Source: Clostridium ganghwense | GTDB taxonomy: Bacteria; Bacillota; Clostridia; Clostridiales; Clostridiaceae | Reading direction: 5' to 3' | Length of the DNA stretch: 64,000 bases | Assembly: GCF_026735165.1 (NCBI RefSeq) | Contig: NZ_JAPQES010000003.1 | Coordinates: 310,001 to 374,000 of the forward strand | Shown: positions 39,332 through 47,086 of the stretch, piece after piece | How the letters are laid out: every line of letters starts with the position of its first letter | How positions within the stretch are numbered: the stretch's first letter is position 1 | Notes under the pieces: generated by a model | Seen by the model: the letters and a program-made list of their open reading frames with translations, nothing else | Databases searched by the model: none | Told to the model about the DNA's origin: nothing | Made by a program: the position numbers and the translations under genes

Positions 39332-40329
39332 CTTAACTCCTCCTTTAAATCTGATAACATGTCAAGGAAAGCCTCAAGCCTAAGCTTAGTTCTTGCATCT
39401 AATGTATTTAGCTTATCCCCTTCAATATTTAAAATTGGAATATCAAGCTTTTGCTTTAAAACAATGTCTTCAACTGCTCTATAACAAAATGCTTGAGTAT
39501 AGTGAATAATACCATCTAATTTTCTCTCATTAATTTGCTTCTTTAATTCTTTAATTCTAAAATTTGTATCATAGGGATAAGTATAATCATAGTACTGCTC
39601 GTATATATTTAAAGCTTTGTCTGCTCTTGGAAAAGCAAACTCTCTTTGAACTTCATTATACACAAATTGTGCATTAAAATTTTCCACAAATTCATATATA
39701 TCTCCAGTCATAGGTGGCACCCCTATGTATCCTAATCTAAGCTTTTTCTTATTTGATTTTCTCTCTTTTATCTTTGAAATAACCTTTGTAAGTTCTTCTT
39801 CAAAAGTATCAATATTTCCATTTAAATCACTTAGGCTTACTTGATATAAGTGATTTTCAAATCCGCTGGCTTTGTTGCTTATATATGTTAACTCATCAAT
39901 TTCCTTAGCTAGTTCTCTAATTTTATTTAATCTATTTCTTACCTTTTCAACCTCTTCTAAGCTTACATTAAAAATACTCATAAACTTATCTATTTCTTTG
40001 TGCACATCTTCCTTCTTATGGCTGTGTGGGAATGAGAATTGATAAACCTTAACTCCTCTTAATTCCAGTACCTCTATAAGTACTTTTGTATTAGAACAAT
40101 CCCCTTCCATAACTCCAACTATTTCTTTTATGTCATTCTCAACACAAGCTCCATATATCCCTTTTATCCAAGCGCATAAGCTTTTAGGAAATCCATCTCT
40201 TTCAGCTATATCTATATATCTTGAATAATCTTCAGAAATTATAAAAAGATTGTTTAAATCTACAGGAGTATATCCCGCTGCTAAAAGAACTTCTACAGGT
40301 ACTGTAGTAGTTAAACCTATTTTTTTCAT
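39328..40329 (-). CDS. 2-hydroxyacyl-CoA dehydratase / double-cubane-cluster-type protein
   Basis: 333 aa, in the HgdB/BcrB/double-cubane protein superfamily by overall pattern: TTTVPVEVLLAAGYTPVDLN at the N-terminus, candidate cluster cysteines in FPKSLCAWIKG, YGACVEN, EGDCSNT and HYTQAFCYRAVED. Members bind Fe-S clusters and receive electrons from an ATP-driven activator, here encoded by the next gene. It is a single short subunit, unlike the two-subunit acyl-CoA dehydratases, and is the first gene of a queuosine operon, so the substrate may be a deazapurine intermediate. True start is ATG 40327-40329 after AGGAGGAG; a longer frame to 40395 runs through the riboswitch terminator. Confidence 0.8.
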   Translation of the reverse strand: MKKIGLTTTVPVEVLLAAGYTPVDLNNLFIISEDYSRYIDIAERDGFPKSLCAWIKGIYGACVENDIKEIVGVMEGDCSNTKVLIEVLELRGVKVYQFSFPHSHKKEDVHKEIDKFMSIFNVSLEEVEKVRNRLNKIRELAKEIDELTYISNKASGFENHLYQVSLSDLNGNIDTFEEELTKVISKIKERKSNKKKLRLGYIGVPPMTGDIYEFVENFNAQFVYNEVQREFAFPRADKALNIYEQYYDYTYPYDTNFRIKELKKQINERKLDGIIHYTQAFCYRAVEDIVLKQKLDIPILNIEGDKLNTLDARTKLRLEAFLDMLSDLKEELR

Positions 40330-40365
40330 TTTACTACTCCTCCTTATATTGGTAAAAAAGGACAC

Positions 40366-40387
40366 AAAAAAAGGGCATAACTGCCCT
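40366..40387 (-). terminator. Second intrinsic terminator in the preQ1 leader
   Basis: AGGGCAGTTATGCCCT hairpin followed by TTTTTTTG on the minus strand, only about 10 nt after the first terminator's U-tract and 37 nt before the start codon. Confidence 0.75.
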
Positions 40388-40393
40388 ATAAAC

Positions 40394-40417
40394 AAAAAAC
40401 TACCTAAGACGGTAGCT
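40394..40417 (-). terminator. Riboswitch-controlled terminator
   Basis: CTACCGTCTTAGGTAG stem followed by TTTTTTG on the minus strand, immediately downstream of the preQ1 aptamer; the expected off-state of the switch. Confidence 0.85.
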
Positions 40418-40420
40418 TAA

Positions 40421-40461
40421 GTCCTAGTTTTGTTTATAGACAGGATGGTTACGAACTGTCT
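40421..40461 (-). promoter_or_regulatory. preQ1-I riboswitch aptamer
   Basis: On the minus strand: P1 stem GACAG / CTGTC enclosing TTCGTAACCATC, then the A-rich tail TATAAACAAAACTAGGA, which can fold back into an H-type pseudoknot. Size, loop pattern and A-tail fit class I preQ1 switches such as the one before B. subtilis queCDEF. It precedes two terminators and the dehydratase-like/activator/queD/queE/folE/queC operon. Confidence 0.85.
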
Positions 40462-40534
40462 TGTTCTGTTATATAAGTTAGTATAACATATCATCATAAA
40501 ATTTTCGACAATATTTTTAATAAACTATATTTTC

Positions 40535-42037
40535 TTAGTGAGAAACTTTTAAAGTTAAAAAGTCCTTTTTATAATAATTAAATTCATACCAATGGTCATT
40601 AGAATTCTTTATTAAACTCTTTTCATATTTTATATATTCTTCAATCTCACTTCTAATTCTAACATCATCTACATCTAATAACTTTATAACCTCTGGTGCT
40701 GCATCATATGATAAGGTTTCGATGTAGCCTATATCTATTTTTTTTGTTTCGTTATATCTTGCAATATTATTTCTAGCTATAATTTTATCTACATTCATAA
40801 AATTTAATGCAATATAAATTATGCTCGATGCTATTACAGCACATTTTAATATATGAATTTTTTTATTCCATATACCTATTAATACTATTATAAGCAGTAC
40901 ACCTAACAAAAGCATAAACACATGTACAAATATTCTTAAGCGTGTATAGCCAAATGCTTTCTCATATAAGTTCATCTTATAATTTGCTGAAAATAACATA
41001 TTAAATGTAAATATTATTAATAAGCTGTATGATATATTTGCTATCTTATTTATTTTTACATTGCTCTTATTACAAAGTTTCATACTTAATAACAATATAG
41101 TAAAATTTATTAAGGTAACTAAAATAAGCTCGAAAAATCCCTTTCTAGCATACTCTGAGTGTGAAAATCCTTTTGGAAGTGCACTTGTACCTCCCCCATA
41201 TAAATATGAAAATTGTATTATTGAAAATAGTAAATATACTATACATATAACAAAAAGTATTGTTATTATTGTCACTGGCTCCCAATTAACAGAAGCTTTG
41301 CTTTCCTCTATATGTTTATACTTTTTCTCCTCATATTTAAAGCTCCACAAAAATCCAAACATGTATAAAGTAACAGTCATTATTATAATTGTATGCCCTA
41401 TAAAACTCCATATATTTAAATTTAAAAATATATTTCCTATATTTTCAACATAATATTTAAACATCATATCTGCAGATGTAAGCAATCCTACAATAACAAA
41501 TAACAGCGGTACAGAAATAAGTAATCCCTTAAGTATGTTCTTTTTTGTTGAATTTTCCTTAGGGCTTTTTCTAGAATTTATCATTGCCTTTATAGCATCA
41601 AAAAACTTAGGTGTAAGAGCAAAGGATAAATAAAATATTCTACTAAAAATCATCTCTAAAAAATATAAATTTATATCTTTTATATTTTCATATCTGATAA
41701 CTATAACATAACTAACAATCAATAATGGTATTAATATTGTATTTATATATCTCAAAACCTCATTGTTATAAATACAGTATGTCAAAGATAAAAAAGCAAT
41801 TGGTATTAAAAATATCCAACTTAACTTTTTATTTATATTACTTTTGGGATATATAGTCCATATTGCACCACCAATTACTACAGCATTAAAAATCACTCCT
41901 GAAATACCTATAGAATCCCAAATAAAAAAATAATTAAATAAAATCCCTATTCCCAAAGCTAATAACATAACCTTCAACTTTTCATTAATATCTTCTTTTG
42001 AATCCATTAATATTCTTTCATCTTTTTCATTTACCAT
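40535..42037 (-). CDS. DUF4173-type multi-pass membrane protein
   Basis: 500 aa with about ten to twelve hydrophobic helices, among them VMLLALGIGILFNYFFIW, a cytoplasmic MINSRKSPKENSTKKN linker, and a region with YGGGTSALPKGFSHSEYARK typical of the DUF4173 family. A soluble C-terminal tail follows (about 430-500). Function unknown. It follows a Cro/XRE regulator and a DUF2975 membrane protein on the same strand with short gaps, a grouping often seen in Firmicutes. The ATG is preceded by AGAGAGG. Confidence 0.8.
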   Translation of the reverse strand: MVNEKDERILMDSKEDINEKLKVMLLALGIGILFNYFFIWDSIGISGVIFNAVVIGGAIWTIYPKSNINKKLSWIFLIPIAFLSLTYCIYNNEVLRYINTILIPLLIVSYVIVIRYENIKDINLYFLEMIFSRIFYLSFALTPKFFDAIKAMINSRKSPKENSTKKNILKGLLISVPLLFVIVGLLTSADMMFKYYVENIGNIFLNLNIWSFIGHTIIIMTVTLYMFGFLWSFKYEEKKYKHIEESKASVNWEPVTIITILFVICIVYLLFSIIQFSYLYGGGTSALPKGFSHSEYARKGFFELILVTLINFTILLLSMKLCNKSNVKINKIANISYSLLIIFTFNMLFSANYKMNLYEKAFGYTRLRIFVHVFMLLLGVLLIIVLIGIWNKKIHILKCAVIASSIIYIALNFMNVDKIIARNNIARYNETKKIDIGYIETLSYDAAPEVIKLLDVDDVRIRSEIEEYIKYEKSLIKNSNDHWYEFNYYKKDFLTLKVSH

Positions 42038-42064
42038 AATATAAACCTCTCTAATACTAATTTT

Positions 42065-42277
42065 CTATTCTTCATCAGGTACATATTCTAATATATCACC
42101 TGGTTGACAATCTAGCTCTCTACATATAGCTTCTAAAGTAGTGAATCTAATTGCCTTAGCCTTATTATTTTTTAATATTGATAAATTAGCATTTGTAATT
42201 CCTACTCTCTCTGCTAATACCGATAAGGAAATCTTTCTCTTCGCCATCATAACATCTAAGTTAACAATAATAGCCAT
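42065..42277 (-). CDS. Small Cro/XRE-family transcriptional regulator
   Basis: 70 aa, almost entirely one helix-turn-helix domain: KRKISLSVLAERVGITNANL then ILKNNKAKAIRFTTLEAICR and ELDCQPGDILEY, as in YozG-type regulators. Usually paired with a DUF2975 membrane protein, as here (12 nt upstream). Ribosome site AAAGGAGTG. It probably controls its own small operon. Confidence 0.9.
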   Translation of the reverse strand: MAIIVNLDVMMAKRKISLSVLAERVGITNANLSILKNNKAKAIRFTTLEAICRELDCQPGDILEYVPDEE

Positions 42278-42289
42278 AACTTCACTCCT

Positions 42290-42790
42290 TTAGATAGTAA
42301 AATCATTTTCTTCTTTAGTTTCAACTGCCTGCTGAAAAACTTTTGATAATATCAAAATAAAACATCCAGCAAAAAAGAATATAAAGAACTCCATATCAGT
42401 ATGAACACCTCTTGCATCTATTGCTATTAAATGAAACTCTCCATATTTAGGATTCATAAAAAAGTTTAATAAATAACATGTAGCAACAGTAAAACATTCT
42501 ATCGATATATTCCTTAAACTCCGTACATTTTCTCTTACAAATGGATTAACAATTATTAATGACTTAACTATTTTTCTTAAATTGTAAACTATTAATATTA
42601 AAGATATACTCCCTATCAAAAATAAAGAACAAATAAAAACCTTTCTAGACGTGCTTATTTGAAGAGCATCCGAAGATAATGCATTTTTAGATATAAATAT
42701 AAACATTCCTATTCCAATCAAAAGTAAAATATCTAACATTATCTTTAAAAAATCTGCCAAAGAATGATTTCCATAATACTTCATTGTCAT
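42290..42790 (-). CDS. DUF2975 membrane protein
   Basis: 166 aa with four hydrophobic segments (about 14-35, 48-70, 95-115, 130-152) and the family segment VNPFVRENVRSLRNISIEC. Function unknown; members are nearly always encoded next to a small XRE regulator and may control its activity. First gene of the DUF2975-XRE-DUF4173 run. Confidence 0.85.
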   Translation of the reverse strand: MTMKYYGNHSLADFLKIMLDILLLIGIGMFIFISKNALSSDALQISTSRKVFICSLFLIGSISLILIVYNLRKIVKSLIIVNPFVRENVRSLRNISIECFTVATCYLLNFFMNPKYGEFHLIAIDARGVHTDMEFFIFFFAGCFILILSKVFQQAVETKEENDFTI

Positions 42791-42880
42791 ACCTCCTCAC
42801 TAAATTTTACAGTATAATATTATCACTTATCGAAATGATATTCAATATTTTTTTATCGAAAAACAATAAAATTTTATTAT

Positions 42881-42930
42881 AAAAAAATATTAAGAGGTTA
42901 TCTAATGTTCTGATAACCTCTTAATATTAA
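42881..42930 (-). terminator. Terminator after the Crp/Fnr gene
   Basis: AATATTAAGAGGTTATC / GATAACCTCTTAATATT stem followed by TTTTTTTATAA on the minus strand; very stable. Confidence 0.88.
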
Positions 42931-42939
42931 TAAGCTTAC

Positions 42940-43668
42940 TTAAAAAATATTTTTTAACGTTTCTATATCCTTTATAAGAATTTTCTTATTTCCAATAAGC
43001 TCTATTATTCCTTCCTCCTGCATAACAGCTAATTTTCTACTTATTGTCTCTCTAGTAATCCCTGCATAGCTGCCCATTTCTTCTCTATTTAAAGACATAT
43101 CCAGTATTATTCCCTTTTCTGTCTCTACTCCAAAGTCTTTTATAAGGCTAAGTAATACTCCTGCAACCTTCGCCTCTACATCCTTTGTGCTTAACCTCTG
43201 CACCAAATTTTCCACATTAACTACCCTATCATAAACCTTTTCTAATATCTTTAAGGTTATTTGAGGATTCTTAATGATTACATTATCAAAATCCTCTTTA
43301 TTTAAAGTACAAACTCTAGTATTCTCTAAAGCTTCTGCATTGAAATCAAACTTGTCCTTTTTGAGTAAGTTTAAAGCTCCAATAACTCCTCCATTTGAAA
43401 GTATATATAGTATTTGTTCTTTTCCTTCTTTTGTATGCTTAAATATCTTTATTTTGCCTTTGGAAACAATATAGAGTTTCTCTGATACATCTCCTTGAAA
43501 AAAAATAGTTTCTCCTTTTTTATACTCTCTTGTTACTATAAGATTAGAAATTTCTTTTAGTTCTTCCTCTTGTAATGTTGAAAACAAAGATATGTCTTGC
43601 ACACAGTACTTACCCTTACACTTTTTACACCTTGTGTTTATAATCTTGCTTTTATTAATTATAATCAC
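42940..43668 (-). CDS. Crp/Fnr family transcriptional regulator
   Basis: 242 aa. A short N-terminal cysteine cluster (TRCKKCKGKYC) precedes a cyclic-nucleotide-binding-type beta barrel (about 25-145, YKKGETIFFQGDVSEKLYIV and GGVIGALNLL) and a C-terminal winged helix (about 160-242) with REEMGSYAGITRETISRKLA as recognition helix. The cysteines could hold an Fe-S cluster and sense oxygen or NO, as in FNR. Start is unclear: GTG at 43666-43668 has AGAG very close to it. Transcribed divergently from the 100-aa protein; its control region overlaps the BceR-type site. Confidence 0.88.
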   Translation of the reverse strand: MIIINKSKIINTRCKKCKGKYCVQDISLFSTLQEEELKEISNLIVTREYKKGETIFFQGDVSEKLYIVSKGKIKIFKHTKEGKEQILYILSNGGVIGALNLLKKDKFDFNAEALENTRVCTLNKEDFDNVIIKNPQITLKILEKVYDRVVNVENLVQRLSTKDVEAKVAGVLLSLIKDFGVETEKGIILDMSLNREEMGSYAGITRETISRKLAVMQEEGIIELIGNKKILIKDIETLKNIF

Positions 43669-43777
43669 CTACTCTAAATTAAGTTTACAAAAATCTTATT
43701 GTAATAAATATTATAATATACAATACATTCATACTCTATTATATTATTGCCTTTATTGTAATAACATTTATTAAATC

Positions 43778-43850
43778 TTACAAAAATGTAAGCTTATAAT
43801 TCAAATTGTAAGATAAATCAATGGCTATCTAATAATGAAAATTCTATAAT
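43778..43850 (+). promoter_or_regulatory. BceR-type operator and promoter of the 100-aa protein gene
   Basis: TTACA-AAAA-TGTAA (43778-43791) matches the BceR-like site TNACA-N4-TGTAA exactly, followed by TCAAATTGTAAG. A TATAAT -10 box is at 43845-43850, 53 nt past the site. The same elements at nearly the same distance lie before the bceA-like ATPase (46188-46261). Confidence 0.78.
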
Positions 43851-43902
43851 TTAATTGTAAGGTTAATTAAATCTTGCACTAAATTATGGGGAGGAAGTCA
43901 AC

Positions 43903-44205
43903 ATGAAAAAAATAATTACTATCTTATTAATAATTACTTTAATACGTGGATTACTCATTTTTAAAAATACACCTAAGAAGATAGCAATAAAATCTTTTAC
44001 TGTTGAAAAATCAAGTCAACTTCCTATTAATATACAATCAGATAATACATATTTAGATAAATTCTATAACAATAATATAGTTTTAATACAAACCCATATT
44101 AATAATACTTTAAGTAATAATTATAAAAATATATTAAGGCATAAATATTTTTATAATCTGCGTACTACTATTTTTAAAGTCTTTAAATGGTACAAGATTA
44201 TATAA
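43903..44205 (+). CDS. Small membrane-anchored or secreted protein of unknown function, BceR-controlled
   Basis: 100 aa. One N-terminal hydrophobic helix (IITILLIITLIRGLLIF, residues 4-20) followed by a basic, Asn/Lys/Tyr-rich region with no lipobox and no known domain. A very good ribosome site (GGGGAGGAAG) makes it a real gene, and a terminator follows at 44217-44254. The upstream BceR-type operator ties it to the adjacent two-component system and ABC transporter, so it may be an accessory of that resistance module. It could instead be a small stress peptide; no homology is claimed. Confidence 0.7.
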   Translation: MKKIITILLIITLIRGLLIFKNTPKKIAIKSFTVEKSSQLPINIQSDNTYLDKFYNNNIVLIQTHINNTLSNNYKNILRHKYFYNLRTTIFKVFKWYKII

Positions 44206-44216
44206 TATATAGATAG

Positions 44217-44254
44217 AAAAAACACATGTAATAACAAAATTACTTGTGTTTTTT
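44217..44254 (+). terminator. Terminator after the 100-aa protein gene
   Basis: AAAAAACACAtGTAAT / ATTACtTGTGTTTTTT stem on the plus strand ending in six T. Confidence 0.85.
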
Positions 44255-44442
44255 GACTTGTCTTTCTTGTTTATTAATTAAAAAATTAAAAAACTCCCAA
44301 AACTATATAGAGTAGATGTTTATATTGAAAATACTATATAATATACTTAAATAATTTTGTACTTATTAAATATCTATTCACTTTTTCTTTAATTATTTAA
44401 GTGAATGCAGTGTAAAAAATTAGAGAAATGAGGTATTAACAA

Positions 44443-45117
44443 ATGTTTAAAATAATGATAGTTGAAGATGACCCTAAAATAAGAGAAATAGTACTAGAAA
44501 ATATTACAAAGTGGGGATTTGATGGATTAGGTGTTGAAGATTTTAGTGAAGTATTTAATACTTTCATAAAGTATGAACCCCACCTAATTTTAATGGATAT
44601 AAATCTGCCTTCTTTTGATGGTTTCTATTGGTGTAATAAAATAAGAGAAGTATCAAAAGTTCCCATTATATTCGTTTCTTCAAGAAATACTAATATGGAC
44701 ATTATTATGGCAGTAAATATGGGTGGAGATGATTTTATACAAAAACCTTTTTCTTTAGAAGTATTAATGGCTAAAATGAATGCTATTTTAAGAAGAACAT
44801 ATTCTTATACCAGTGTTGAATCTAATATTATTGAACATAACGGTGCTGCATTAAATCTAAAAGATAGCACCATAATTTATAATGAACACAAATTAGAACT
44901 TACTAAAAATGAATTCAAAATTATTTATCTTCTTATGAAAAACAACGGCGGTGTAGTGAGTAGAGATAAAATAATGAGAAGTCTTTGGGAAGATGAAAGC
45001 TTTGTAGATGATAATACTTTAACAGTAAATATTAATAGACTTAGAAAAAAATTAGCTGATATTGGACTAGATAATTTTATTCAAACTAAAAAAGGTCAAG
45101 GATATATAATTCTATGA
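44443..45117 (+). CDS. OmpR-family response regulator, BceR-like
   Basis: 224 aa. Receiver domain (1-120) with acidic pocket VEDD, phospho-acceptor Asp52 in LILMDINLP, and Lys in FIQKPF. The winged-helix domain (about 130-224) has the late KLADIGLDNFIQTKKGQGYI block of OmpR-type regulators. It is followed with overlap by a BceS-like kinase and then a BceAB-like transporter, so it most likely binds the two TNACA-N4-TGTAA sites in the locus. Ribosome site TGAGG. Spacer 44255-44442 includes an 8-bp inverted repeat TTCACTT/AAGTGAA before the gene. Confidence 0.92.
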   Translation: MFKIMIVEDDPKIREIVLENITKWGFDGLGVEDFSEVFNTFIKYEPHLILMDINLPSFDGFYWCNKIREVSKVPIIFVSSRNTNMDIIMAVNMGGDDFIQKPFSLEVLMAKMNAILRRTYSYTSVESNIIEHNGAALNLKDSTIIYNEHKLELTKNEFKIIYLLMKNNGGVVSRDKIMRSLWEDESFVDDNTLTVNINRLRKKLADIGLDNFIQTKKGQGYIIL

Positions 45118-46148
45118 AAATGAAAGAATATTTAATAGATAAAAGATATTTAGTTTTATTTTACATTATTTTAATGAGTTTCATATCAGCAGTAATATAT
45201 TTAGACCCAACAGTAAAAGTTAATGTAAATAACATACTATATATAAATTTTGTTTCTTTAGTTTTCTTTTTACTTTACCTAACAGGTATATATTTATTTC
45301 AAAAAAGATATTATAACATTATTACTGATATTATTAACAACCAAGAAGAAGGTATAATTCATTCTTTACCTGAACCTAAAACTTATGAACAAAATTTATA
45401 TAATCAGCTTCTTAGAGAGATATCTAATGAAAAGGATATCCAAATTCAACAATTACACGAAGAAAAAAGAGAAAATCTCGAATTCACTACTACTTGGGTT
45501 CATGAGATTAAAACACCTATTGCCGTTAGTAGATTGATTATGGAAAATAGTCTTGAAAAAAATTTAGATGAAGTATTAGATAATTTAGAAGATGAACTAG
45601 ATAAAATAGATAATTATGTTGAACAATCACTATATTATTCAAGATTAGATTCTTTTTCAAAAGATTACTTTATAACAGAAATAGATTTAGGGAAAGTTGT
45701 AAAAGAAATAGTAAAAAAACATGCTAAGACATTTATAAATAAAAAAATAAGAATTGAAATAGAGGACTCAAACTTAAATGTATCTACTGATAAAAAATGG
45801 CTTACATTTATTATTAATCAAATTTTATCTAATTCACTAAAATACACTAGTGAGTGTGGACGAATAAAAATCTGTTTTGAAAAAGATGAAAAAGAGAAAA
45901 AACTTATTATAGAAGATAATGGTATAGGGATAAAATCAGAGGATATAAGAAGAGTTTTCGATAAAGGTTTTACTGGTCACACTGGAAGACAAGATTACAA
46001 GTCTACAGGAATGGGTTTATATTTGGCTAAAAAACTTGCAAGAAAATTAGGTCATGATATAACCATTAATTCTGTGTATGGAGAATATACAAAGGTTACA
46101 ATTCACTTTCCAAAACTTATAGATTACTTTAATGTTACAAAAAGGTAG
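45114..46148 (+). CDS. Intramembrane-sensing histidine kinase, BceS-like
   Basis: 344 aa. Two membrane helices close together (about 12-31 and 38-58) with almost no extracellular loop, the mark of intramembrane-sensing kinases that depend on their ABC transporter for signal. HisKA motif TTWVHEIKTPIAVSRL, N-box NQILSNSLKYT, G-boxes EDNGIGIKSEDI and STGMGLYLAKKLA. The ATG overlaps the stop of the regulator gene (ATGA). The stop codon lies inside the following terminator stem. Confidence 0.92.
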   Translation: MKMKEYLIDKRYLVLFYIILMSFISAVIYLDPTVKVNVNNILYINFVSLVFFLLYLTGIYLFQKRYYNIITDIINNQEEGIIHSLPEPKTYEQNLYNQLLREISNEKDIQIQQLHEEKRENLEFTTTWVHEIKTPIAVSRLIMENSLEKNLDEVLDNLEDELDKIDNYVEQSLYYSRLDSFSKDYFITEIDLGKVVKEIVKKHAKTFINKKIRIEIEDSNLNVSTDKKWLTFIINQILSNSLKYTSECGRIKICFEKDEKEKKLIIEDNGIGIKSEDIRRVFDKGFTGHTGRQDYKSTGMGLYLAKKLARKLGHDITINSVYGEYTKVTIHFPKLIDYFNVTKR

Positions 46149-46172
46149 AAGAGATATTCTACCTTTATTTGT
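46140..46172 (+). terminator. Terminator after the kinase gene
   Basis: AAAGGTAGAA / TTCTACCTTT stem with TATTTGTTTTT after it; begins within the last codons of the kinase. It separates the regulator-kinase transcript from the transporter operon. Confidence 0.75.
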
Positions 46173-46187
46173 TTTTAAATTCAAACC

Positions 46188-46261
46188 TTACAAAAATGTT
46201 AGTTTAGAACTTCAAATTGTAAGTTCAATCAATTTTTTATTATTTATAAATCGATTATACT
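46188..46261 (+). promoter_or_regulatory. BceR-type operator and promoter of the transporter genes
   Basis: TTACA-AAAA-TGTTA (46188-46201) followed by TTCAAATTGTAAG, and TATACT at 46256-46261, 54 nt after the site. It parallels the element before the 100-aa gene. In Bce systems the regulator activates the transporter operon from such a site. Confidence 0.8.
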
Positions 46262-46321
46262 CTTTATTGTAAGATATATTAAAAATTAATAGACGATTGC
46301 AAAATATAGGAGGAGATACAC

Positions 46322-47086
46322 ATGGAGAATGTTTTAATAGCAAAAAATCTAAAAAAAGTATATGGTTCAAGAGGAAATGTGTATACAGCACTTCATGATA
46401 TAGATCTTGAAATAAAAGAAGGAGAATTCGTAGGTATAATGGGACCTTCTGGTGCAGGGAAAACTACCCTTTTAAACATTATATCTACTATAGATAAACC
46501 CACATCAGGAACAATAACTATAGATGGAGACAATATAGTAAAAATGAATGAAGATAAATTATCTTCATTTAGAAGAAATAAATTAGGCTTTATATTTCAA
46601 GCCTTTAACTTGCTTGATACTTTAACTATTAAAGAAAATATAGTACTTCCACTAGCTCTTTCAAAGGTAAATCATAAAGAAATAGAAACAAGAGTAAGTG
46701 ATATAGCTGACACATTAGGAATAAAAGAAATTTTAAATAAATATCCATATGAGGTTTCAGGGGGGCAAAAACAGAGAACAGCAGCAGCTAGAGCCATTAT
46801 TAATAAACCTACATTAATATTAGCTGATGAACCTACAGGAGCTTTGGATTCTAAATCATCTCAAGAACTTTTACAGTGTTTAAGTGATTTAAATGAAAAC
46901 AATAAAGCTACAATAATGATGGTTACTCACGATGCTTTTGCTGCAAGCTACTGCAAGAGAATATTATTCATAAAAGATGGGAAATTATTCACTGAACTTG
47001 TGAGAGGAGGCTCACGTAAAGATTTCTTCCAAAAGATACTTGATATTTTAAAAGCCCTTGGAGGTGACAATAATGACCTTATTTAA
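46322..47086 (+). CDS. ABC transporter ATPase, BceA-like
   Basis: 254 aa. Walker A MGPSGAGKTTLLN, Q-loop FIFQAFNLLDTL, signature YEVSGGQKQRTAAARAI, Walker B LILADEPTGALDSK and H-loop MVTHDAFAASYCKRI, all intact and typical of the MacB/LolD-like BceA family. With the BceB-like permease it should protect against cell-wall-targeting peptides (bacitracin or lantibiotic type) and signal drug flux to the kinase. Ribosome site AGGAGGAG. Confidence 0.95.
   Translation: MENVLIAKNLKKVYGSRGNVYTALHDIDLEIKEGEFVGIMGPSGAGKTTLLNIISTIDKPTSGTITIDGDNIVKMNEDKLSSFRRNKLGFIFQAFNLLDTLTIKENIVLPLALSKVNHKEIETRVSDIADTLGIKEILNKYPYEVSGGQKQRTAAARAIINKPTLILADEPTGALDSKSSQELLQCLSDLNENNKATIMMVTHDAFAASYCKRILFIKDGKLFTELVRGGSRKDFFQKILDILKALGGDNNDLI

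Noticed and set aside
40330-40395. Longer N-terminus of the dehydratase-like protein (MFIGQLCPFF...)
   Set aside because: It would be translated from within the riboswitch terminators; the ATG at 40329 has a strong ribosome site and a family-like N-terminus.
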